9,559 bases of DNA from the NCBI GenBank assembly GCA_016793585.1, contig JAEUJR010000605.1:1-9559 (forward strand). The letters are read 5' to 3'. Made by a program: the position numbers and the translations under genes. Origin of the DNA: Archangium sp. (GTDB taxonomy: Bacteria; Myxococcota; Myxococcia; Myxococcales; Myxococcaceae). The notes beneath the pieces are model-generated. The model did not search any database. It worked only from the letters and a program-made list of their open reading frames with translations, and was not told the origin of the DNA. Each line of letters starts with the position of its first letter. The first letter of the stretch is position 1. This document shows positions 3,993 through 9,559 of the stretch, piece by piece.

Positions 3993-6877
3993 ATCAACTT
4001 CGTCGAATGCTCCTCGCGACAGGCCTCATTGCTGCCGCATGTACCGGCCCAGCCGGAGAGAACGGAAAGCCGTGCTCCGTGAAGGACAACGGAAACGGCA
4101 CCGCCACCATCACCTGCGCTGACGGCACCACCGTCAACGTCAGCAACGGCACCAACGGTACGAACGGTACCAATGGCTCCAACGGCTCGAACGGTACCAA
4201 CGGTGCGCCCGGTCAGAACGGCACGCCGGGTATGAACGGTACCAACGGCATGAACGGCACCTCGTGCAGCGTGAGCGCGAACCCCGATGCCGGCACCAAG
4301 ACCATCACCTGCACCGACGGCACCTCGGTGACGCTGACCGACGGCCGCAACGGCACGAACGGCATCGACGCGAACGCCATCATCGACTTCACCAAGATGA
4401 ACGAGCGTGAGCTCGCCGAAGAAGACTTCCAGGTCGCGGTGCAGAGCGTGTCGAACGCTCCGCGCCCGGTCGTGCGCTTCACGGTGCGCAACACCAAGGG
4501 CGCCGGCGTGAAGGCGATTCCTCCGGCGCATTTCGGCGGCATCGCGCTGCTGCAGCTCGTGCCGGGCAACCCCACGACGGGCGGCAACGGTCTGGCGCTC
4601 GACACGTGGATCTCGCACATCGCGAACTGCGCCACCTGCTCGTCGTCGACCGAGACGGCGTCGGCCACCTCGCTCGTCGACAACGGTGACGGCTCGTACG
4701 TCTACACGTTCGTGAAAGACGTCGTGAACCCGGTCGCCTTCGACGGCGGCGTTGCGGTCGCGGGCGTCGCGTTCGATGCGGCCGCGGTTCACCGCTTCGC
4801 GCTGCGCCTCGGCTTCTCGGGCAACCCGTATCGCCCGGTCGACTCGACCTACGACTACATTCCTTCGACTGGCGTCGCGGTGAACGGCCAGAACGACAAG
4901 GTCAACCAGGACAGCTGCCTCAGCTGCCACAACCAGTGGCGCGCCAACGTGAAGAACCTCGCGGGTGCGACGCCGTTCCACAGCGGCCAGCGCTACGACG
5001 TTCGGTACTGCGTGGTGTGCCACAACGACCAGCGCAAGTACTCGGGCAGCAACATCGCGGGCAACGCGGTCATCGCCGAGCCGACCATCGACGGCCTGGG
5101 CAACATGACGCCCCCCGCCGGCCGCACCAACATCTCGGTGCTGCGCGGAGAAGCGATCATCAACCTGCCGGTCTTCGCCCACAAGATTCACGCGGGCGAG
5201 CACCTGACGCTCAAGGGCAACTACGCCGGTCTGGGCACCGAGATCACCGAGTTCATGTTCCCGCAGGACGTGCGGAACTGCGCGAAGTGCCACAACACCG
5301 TCGCCAAGGCCGACAACTGGAAGACGAAGCCCAGCCGCCGCGCCTGCGGTGCGTGCCACGACAGCGTCGACTTCGCGACGGGTGTCGGCCACGGCACGGC
5401 CAACCTCGCTCAGGCCAACGACAACAACTGCTCGACCTGCCACGGCGACTCGACGACGATCGCCCCTATCGAGAAGGCGCACAAGCCGGTCGCGCTGCCT
5501 GACCCCGGCAACGCGCTGCTCGTGCCCGGTGGCAACACCAACACCAACGCGGCATGGCTCGGCAGTGCGGCCAACCCGCCCGCTGGTGCGCGCGTGTTCA
5601 GCTACGACCTCAACGCCGTCACCGTCACCGACGCCGGCACGGGCAACGTGAACCCGGTGGTGAAGTTCCGCTTTGTCGAGAACGACGCTGGCGTGGTCTT
5701 CAACCAGTACGACGGTGGCGCGAACGCGGGCCTCATCGACAACTTCATCGGAGCGCCGAGCGTCTACTGCGTGTGGGCGATGCCTCAGGACGGCATCGTG
5801 GCTCCGGCCGACTTCAACGCCTCGACCAGCGTCTACCTGCGCAGCGCGTGGGCGGGCAACGCGACGGGCACGAGCGTCTCGACCATGACGGGCCCCGACT
5901 CGAGCGGCTACTACACCGTGACCATCACGGGCACGGCGCTGCCTCCGACGGCCAAGATGCTCACCTGCGGCCTCGGTTACTCGTACAACGTGTCGTCGAC
6001 GCAGCCGCTCACCCAGACGAACGTGCTCGGCTACGTCTACAACGCCACGAACAAGACGGGCGGCATCTCCATCCCCATGCAGAACGTGTGGAAGGTGGCG
6101 ACGGGCTACACGGGCCGCCGCAACGCGACCAACTCGACCAGCGCGACGGGCCACATCGTCGAGACCTCGAAGTGCGCGCAGTGCCACGCCGGCCTCGGTG
6201 TGTCGCCCACGTACCACGCAGGTCAGCGTAACGACGCTCCGACGTGCTCGTTCTGCCACACGCCAAACCGCACCAGCAGCGGGTGGACGGCGGGTTCGCA
6301 GAGCTTCATCCACGCGATCCACTCCGCGCAGAAGCGCAACGTGCCCTACAACTGGCACGCGGTGGCCACGACCACTGCCGAGGGCACCTCGGTGCAGGGC
6401 TTCTTCGGCGTCGAGTACCCGGGCCGGCTCAACTACTGCGAGTCGTGCCACAACGCCGGCATGTATGACTTCAGCGGCAGCTGGTACTCCAACGCGAACC
6501 TCGGCGCGCGCCTGCAGCAGACGGTCGCGACCGACACGTACAACGCGTTGCCGCTGGCCGACGGTGGTCTGCCCTCGCTCGCCTACTCCGTGTCGCCCTA
6601 CGTCGTCGCTGACGGTGGCGTGAACTACGGCCTCGGCTACGCGTACACCATCGGCACGCAGGCGATTCGCGAGGCCGCTCCGTCGACCCTCGTCATCTCG
6701 CCCATCGCCAGCACCTGCTTCGGCTGCCACGACAGCGCGGCGGCGAAGCTGCACATGGAAGGCAACGGCGCGACCATCTACGGCACGCGCGCGCAGGCTT
6801 CGGCGAACGTCGAGCAGTGCCTCATCTGCCACGGCCCGAACAAGGCCGCCGCGATCAAGGACGTTCACTACAAGTAA
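3989..6877 (+). CDS. Decahaem c-type surface cytochrome, OmcA/MtrC family, with collagen-like stalk
   Basis: This 962-residue lipoprotein probably passes electrons from the outer membrane to extracellular acceptors such as metal oxides or shuttles. There are exactly ten CXXCH haem sites, with first cysteines at 310, 341, 431, 453, 481, 729, 753, 817, 910 and 944. They form two pentahaem clusters separated by a beta-rich segment (about 500-710), with another beta-rich domain at about 130-300: the I-II-III-IV layout of MtrC/OmcA. Likely distal haem ligands include His331, 398, 401, 743, 775 and 778. The N-terminus MNQLRRMLLATGLIAAAC is a lipoprotein signal with Cys18; the -3 residue is Ala, so the lipobox is slightly atypical. 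Residues 29-50 and 93-117 are two copies of a module CSV...TITC-DGT-V flanking 13 Gly-X-Y triplets (54-92). It is longer than Shewanella OmcA or MtrC (roughly 670-735 residues). GAGGGAAGG five bases upstream supports the ATG. No MtrA or MtrB homologue is visible nearby. Confidence 0.95.
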   Translation: MNQLRRMLLATGLIAAACTGPAGENGKPCSVKDNGNGTATITCADGTTVNVSNGTNGTNGTNGSNGSNGTNGAPGQNGTPGMNGTNGMNGTSCSVSANPDAGTKTITCTDGTSVTLTDGRNGTNGIDANAIIDFTKMNERELAEEDFQVAVQSVSNAPRPVVRFTVRNTKGAGVKAIPPAHFGGIALLQLVPGNPTTGGNGLALDTWISHIANCATCSSSTETASATSLVDNGDGSYVYTFVKDVVNPVAFDGGVAVAGVAFDAAAVHRFALRLGFSGNPYRPVDSTYDYIPSTGVAVNGQNDKVNQDSCLSCHNQWRANVKNLAGATPFHSGQRYDVRYCVVCHNDQRKYSGSNIAGNAVIAEPTIDGLGNMTPPAGRTNISVLRGEAIINLPVFAHKIHAGEHLTLKGNYAGLGTEITEFMFPQDVRNCAKCHNTVAKADNWKTKPSRRACGACHDSVDFATGVGHGTANLAQANDNNCSTCHGDSTTIAPIEKAHKPVALPDPGNALLVPGGNTNTNAAWLGSAANPPAGARVFSYDLNAVTVTDAGTGNVNPVVKFRFVENDAGVVFNQYDGGANAGLIDNFIGAPSVYCVWAMPQDGIVAPADFNASTSVYLRSAWAGNATGTSVSTMTGPDSSGYYTVTITGTALPPTAKMLTCGLGYSYNVSSTQPLTQTNVLGYVYNATNKTGGISIPMQNVWKVATGYTGRRNATNSTSATGHIVETSKCAQCHAGLGVSPTYHAGQRNDAPTCSFCHTPNRTSSGWTAGSQSFIHAIHSAQKRNVPYNWHAVATTTAEGTSVQGFFGVEYPGRLNYCESCHNAGMYDFSGSWYSNANLGARLQQTVATDTYNALPLADGGLPSLAYSVSPYVVADGGVNYGLGYAYTIGTQAIREAAPSTLVISPIASTCFGCHDSAAAKLHMEGNGATIYGTRAQASANVEQCLICHGPNKAAAIKDVHYK
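4148..4264 (+). repeat. Coding repeat for 13 Gly-X-Y triplets (GTN/GSN/GMN type)
   Basis: A nine-base coding repeat gives consecutive Gly-X-Y triplets at cytochrome residues 54-92, mostly GTN, with GSN, GMN, GAP, GQN and GTP variants. Codons vary (GGC/GGT, ACC/ACG, AAC/AAT), so the DNA is only partly repetitive although the protein is strictly periodic. The triplets are Asn/Thr rather than Pro rich, so a true collagen triple helix is possible but not assured. Length changes of nine bases would stay in frame. Confidence 0.9.
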
Positions 6878-6878
6878 G

Positions 6879-6910
6879 CATCACGAAGTCACTCCTCGGG
6901 TGACGTGATG
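6879..6910. other. Bulged hairpin right after the cytochrome stop codon
   Basis: CATCAC (6879-6884) pairs with GTGATG (6905-6910), and GTCAC (6888-6892) with GTGAC (6900-6904), around a seven-base loop; GAA (6885-6887) is left as a one-sided bulge. It starts two bases after the TAA and is followed by no T-run, so it is more likely an mRNA 3'-end protecting structure, or a help to the terminator that follows, than a terminator itself. Confidence 0.5.
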
Positions 6911-6914
6911 TGAC

Positions 6915-6950
6915 GGAGGGGCGGCTGGCGACGGCCGCCCCTCTCGTTTT
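6915..6950 (+). terminator. Rho-independent terminator of the cytochrome gene
   Basis: GAGGGGCGGC (6916-6925) and GCCGCCCCTC (6934-6943) form a perfect ten-base-pair stem with an eight-base loop, followed by TCG and TTTT (6947-6950). This is an intrinsic terminator for plus-strand transcription. On the minus strand the stem is not followed by a T-run, so it should serve the GH15 gene poorly, although that gene ends only five bases beyond it. Confidence 0.85.
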
Positions 6951-6954
6951 GTCG

Positions 6955-8727
6955 TCAGGCCACTTCGCTCCACGGCGGAGAGGCCGCGAAGGCCGCGTGA
7001 ATGAGGCCGACGTGCGAATAGGCCTGCGGGTGGTTGCCCCAGAGCGCGTTCGTCGCCGGGTCGAGGTCTTCCGAGAGCAGCCCGAGCGGGGGTTGATTGG
7101 CGAGCAGCGCATGCATGCGCTCGCGCGCTTCGCTCACGCGACCTGCCGCCACGAGTGCCTGCACCAGCCAGAAGGCGCAGATGGTGAAGGCGAGTCGGTG
7201 CTCCGAGAACCCGTCGGCCATGCGGTAGCGCTGCAGCCACGGGCCGACCGAGAGCTCGGCGACGATGGTGTCGATGGTGCCGTTTGCCAGCTTCGGCTCG
7301 GCAGAGAGGAACCGCAGCGGCAGCGCCTGCAGCAGCGACGCGTCGACGTCGGTGCTCCCCGGCCGGGCGACGAGCGTCTGCCGCCGGGAGTCGACGCACG
7401 TCTGTCGAAGGAGGGTCTCGATGCGGCTCGCCTCGACGCGGAAGGTCGGCTCGAGGGAAGGCTGGGCGCGTCGTGAGAGGGCGGCCATGCGGTCAACCGC
7501 CGCCCAGCACATCAGCGTCGAGAAGGTCTGCGGCGTCCACTCGGTGCGGAGCTCCCAGATGCCGGCGTCAGGTGTGCCAGCGAGCGTCGCGGCGCGCCGG
7601 GCGAGGCGCTCGAGCAGCTCGAAGGTGGCGGGGGTCTGCTGGTCCTTGAACCGGGCGTCGAGGAACAGCGGCGCGAGGGCGAGCACGAGCTCTCCGTACA
7701 CGTCGTGCTGCTGATGCAGCGCCGCGCCGTTGCCGATACGCACCGGGCCTTCACCGCGAAAGCCGCGCCAGTGGGGCAGGGTGTGCTCGGTGAGGTCGGT
7801 GCCGCCGTCGAGCCGGTAGACGGGCTGCAGTTCGAGGTCTTTCGCGCCGGCGACGACCGAGACCAGGAACGAGAGGAACTGCTCGCGCTCCTCGAAGTGC
7901 CCGAGCAGGCGGAAGGCGTCGAGCGCGTAGTACGCGTCGCGCAGCCAGCAGTAGCGGTAGTCCCACGTGCGGCCCGTGCCGGGCGCTTCGGGCAACGAGG
8001 TGGTGAGCGCGGCGACGATGGCGCCCGTGTCTTCGGCGCAGTGCAGCTTGAGTGTCAGCGCCGACCGAATGACCTGCTCCTGCCACCACGGCGGCACGTC
8101 GCAGCGTTTGACCCACGTGCGCCAGTACCGCTCGGTCTCGGAGCGAAAGCGGTCGCACAGCGGCTCGAGCGCCTCTTCGACGGGAGCGCCCCACGCGAGC
8201 ACGAAGTGCTTCTTCGTGGTGAGGGCGAAGGGCTGGCCCGAGAGCCACGAGAGCGAGGCGTCGGTGGTGAGCCGCAGCGGCGCGTCGTAGCCCTGCCACT
8301 GCACGTGGTGCGAGCCGTTGATGGCCGAGGGCGCCTGCTTCGACCAGCCCAGCACCGGCTTCACCTCGACCTTGATGCGCGGGGTGCCCGAGAGCGGCTC
8401 GACGATGCGGTACAGCTGTGTCGGTCTGAAAGAGCGGCCGTTCAGGTCGAAGCGGGGGAAGAAGTCGATGACCCGAAAGCTGCCGTCGGGCTCGTCGAAG
8501 CGCGTCTCGAGCACGTTGGTGTTGTCGAGGTAGCGCTGGGTGCCGGCGGCCCCAGACGCGGGGCCGATGAGAAAGTGCCCGCCGTCGGGGTCGAGCAGGG
8601 CGCCGAACACCGGCTCGGCGTCGAAGCGGGGCAGACAGCACCAGACGACCGCGCCCGACGAGTCGACGTGCGCAGCGGCCTGGCAGTTTCCGATGAGGCC
8701 GAGGTTCGAGAGTGAGTCGACGATCAT
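6955..8727 (-). CDS. Glycoside hydrolase family 15 protein (glucoamylase/trehalase type)
   Basis: The 590-residue product hydrolyses alpha-glucosidic bonds by inversion, releasing glucose from the non-reducing end of an alpha-glucan, isomalto-oligosaccharide or trehalose. The N-terminal beta-sandwich domain (about 1-205) opens with LSNLGLIGNCQAAAHV and WCCLPRFD, close to the usual GH15 start. The (alpha/alpha)6 barrel follows (about 215-590) with TWDYRYCWLRDA (254-265). The general acid is expected at Glu392 in DAGIWELR and the base at Glu553 in GLLSEDLDP; GNHPQAYSHVGLI (564-576) is the conserved closing motif. Length is normal for bacterial GH15. No signal peptide is seen, so it should be cytoplasmic, fitting storage-glucan or trehalose turnover. 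The ATG at 8727 gives the family N-terminus but lacks a Shine-Dalgarno; the AT palindrome 8733-8744 takes its place. Which sugar is cut cannot be told from sequence; many family members with this architecture are trehalases or isomaltose glucohydrolases. Confidence 0.95.
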   Translation of the reverse strand: MIVDSLSNLGLIGNCQAAAHVDSSGAVVWCCLPRFDAEPVFGALLDPDGGHFLIGPASGAAGTQRYLDNTNVLETRFDEPDGSFRVIDFFPRFDLNGRSFRPTQLYRIVEPLSGTPRIKVEVKPVLGWSKQAPSAINGSHHVQWQGYDAPLRLTTDASLSWLSGQPFALTTKKHFVLAWGAPVEEALEPLCDRFRSETERYWRTWVKRCDVPPWWQEQVIRSALTLKLHCAEDTGAIVAALTTSLPEAPGTGRTWDYRYCWLRDAYYALDAFRLLGHFEEREQFLSFLVSVVAGAKDLELQPVYRLDGGTDLTEHTLPHWRGFRGEGPVRIGNGAALHQQHDVYGELVLALAPLFLDARFKDQQTPATFELLERLARRAATLAGTPDAGIWELRTEWTPQTFSTLMCWAAVDRMAALSRRAQPSLEPTFRVEASRIETLLRQTCVDSRRQTLVARPGSTDVDASLLQALPLRFLSAEPKLANGTIDTIVAELSVGPWLQRYRMADGFSEHRLAFTICAFWLVQALVAAGRVSEARERMHALLANQPPLGLLSEDLDPATNALWGNHPQAYSHVGLIHAAFAASPPWSEVA

Positions 8728-8732
8728 GTTGG

Positions 8733-8744
8733 TTTGATATCAAA
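8733..8744. promoter_or_regulatory. Perfect 12-base palindrome TTTGATATCAAA in a divergent promoter region
   Basis: This AT-rich palindrome stands out in GC-rich DNA, five bases upstream of the GH15 ATG and within the 97-base gap before the ClC start. On either strand it contains TG-A-TATCAA, which resembles an extended -10 element. Read on minus, a start about seven bases downstream would fall at or next to the GH15 ATG, giving a leaderless message and explaining the missing Shine-Dalgarno. Alternatively it is a repressor operator. Both readings are inference. Confidence 0.45.
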
Positions 8745-8824
8745 GCGTGCGCCTCTACACTTCTTCTGATGACACACGATTGTCGCCACGTGCCCCACGC
8801 CGAAGACCTTTCGACGGGCGCCCT

Positions 8825-9559
8825 GTGAGCGGCACGCCCCTCGACGAGCTCGACGAAGACGGCAAGGCGCTCAATCGCTCGTGGGCGATGGTGCTGCGCC
8901 TGTCGGCCAGCATCGCGGTCGTGTCGGGGGTAGTGTGGGTGGCCGTCTCGTCGCTGCGCGAGCTGGTGCACCGCTCCATCGAGGGGTTGTTTCTGCTGAG
9001 CACGACGCCCGGGTGGCTCGGCGTCGCGTCGGTGCTGGCGCTCACGGGCGCCGCGGCGGCGCTGCGTGGAGGCCTCATGCGCCGTCAGGCCTGGCGCCAC
9101 GCCGTGGGTGACGGCGTCTCGATCGCTCGCGATCGCGCCCACCAGGTCACGCTCGACGAGCCGTGGCGACAATCGCTCGGCATCGCGGGCCGCAAGTTCG
9201 TGGCGACGTTGCTCACGCTCGGCGGTGGAGGCAGCGGTGGGCTCGAGGCACCCGTGGTGCTCATCGGTGAGAGCCTGGGCGCCACGCTCGCGAGAATGGC
9301 CCGGGTCGACGAGCGGGCGGCACTCCGGCTCGCGCAGCTGTGCGGAATCTCGGCGGCGGTGAGCACGCTGCTGGGAGCGCCCTTCACGGCCGCGCTCTTC
9401 ACGCTCGAGCTCGTGCACGGCGACCGCATCGTCTACCGCAAGCTGGCCTACGCCCTGTGGGCGGCCGTCATTCCGTACTGGCTCAACACGACGCTCAACG
9501 GCTACCGGCCGCTCTTCACCGCGCCCATTCACTCGCCCGTGTACTCGCTGCCCGAGTAC
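8825..9559 (+). CDS. ClC-family chloride channel/transporter, C-terminus cut by window edge
   Basis: The visible 245 residues belong to an inner-membrane ClC protein carrying chloride or another anion. A soluble N-terminus (1-20) is followed by hydrophobic helices at about 23-42 and 64-81, then GGGGSGGLEAPVVLIGESLG (133-152), equivalent to the GREGP filter helix with the gating glutamate at 141, and CGISAAVSTLLGAPFTAALFTLE (173-195), equivalent to the conserved helix before the second half. Another hydrophobic stretch lies at about 207-221. The usual GSGIP motif after helix C is not recognisable; VGDGVS (94-99) lies in about that place. I chose GTG 8825 because codons upstream of it lose the GC-rich third-position bias; an in-frame GTG at 8747 would add 26 residues. 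No clear Shine-Dalgarno is seen. It is divergent from the GH15 gene. Confidence 0.87.
   Translation, partial: MSGTPLDELDEDGKALNRSWAMVLRLSASIAVVSGVVWVAVSSLRELVHRSIEGLFLLSTTPGWLGVASVLALTGAAAALRGGLMRRQAWRHAVGDGVSIARDRAHQVTLDEPWRQSLGIAGRKFVATLLTLGGGGSGGLEAPVVLIGESLGATLARMARVDERAALRLAQLCGISAAVSTLLGAPFTAALFTLELVHGDRIVYRKLAYALWAAVIPYWLNTTLNGYRPLFTAPIHSPVYSLPEY

Noticed and set aside
3941..6868. A 975-codon open frame antisense to the cytochrome gene
   Set aside because: It mirrors the GC-rich codons of the real gene. Its product is an Arg/Val/Ala-rich string without domains, while the plus strand has ten haem motifs.
8769..8828. A 19-codon ORF (ATG 8769) whose TGA overlaps the ClC GTG
   Set aside because: The GTGA overlap suggests coupling, but there is no ribosome site before the ATG and the peptide is too short to judge. 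Kept only as a note.
7751..9532. A 593-codon minus-strand frame spanning the GH15 5' half and the ClC region
   Set aside because: It crosses two genes with clear family motifs and reads as low-complexity Arg-rich sequence.

Overview
The window looks like a piece of a high-GC deltaproteobacterial chromosome, most likely a myxobacterium (Myxococcota). That guess rests on the very GC-rich third codon positions in the genes, the several secreted lipoproteins, the trypsin-like protease with an extra C-terminal domain, and the outer-membrane multihaem cytochrome. No marker gene fixes the genus. There are no tRNA or rRNA genes, insertion sequences, integrases, phage genes or CRISPR arrays.

Layout. 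(1) 1-1377, minus: the N-terminal 459 residues of an outer-membrane beta-barrel protein, cut by the left edge. (2) 1378-2282: about 900 bases without a credible gene, mostly filled by a degenerate tandem array (1486-2235) of 12 units with 57-72 base periods (58 and 68 most common), followed by a hairpin just after the next gene. (3) 2283-3563, minus: a trypsin-fold serine protease lipoprotein. (4) 3564-3988: a divergent intergenic region, AT-richer than its surroundings and packed with small palindromes, probably holding promoters and operators for the protease and the cytochrome. (5) 3989-6877, plus: a decahaem OmcA/MtrC-type surface cytochrome with a collagen-like Gly-X-Y stalk. (6) 6878-6954: two hairpins, one a convincing terminator, between convergent genes. 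(7) 6955-8727, minus: a cytoplasmic GH15 glucoamylase/trehalase-type hydrolase. (8) 8728-8824: a short divergent region with a perfect TTTGATATCAAA palindrome. (9) 8825-9559, plus: the N-terminal part of a ClC-family chloride channel or transporter with altered signature motifs, cut by the right edge.

How the genes relate. The window is not one operon. The barrel protein, protease and cytochrome are all exported to the envelope, and protease and cytochrome may share a divergent control region. The cytochrome is the clear physiological highlight: the five-plus-five haem layout split by a beta domain matches the terminal reductases of extracellular electron transfer. The MtrA-like periplasmic cytochrome and MtrB-like porin that normally wire such a protein through the outer membrane are not visible here; the barrel protein at the left edge has no feature marking it as MtrB. 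The GH15 enzyme and ClC protein share a compact divergent promoter region. The least explained sequence is the tandem array.
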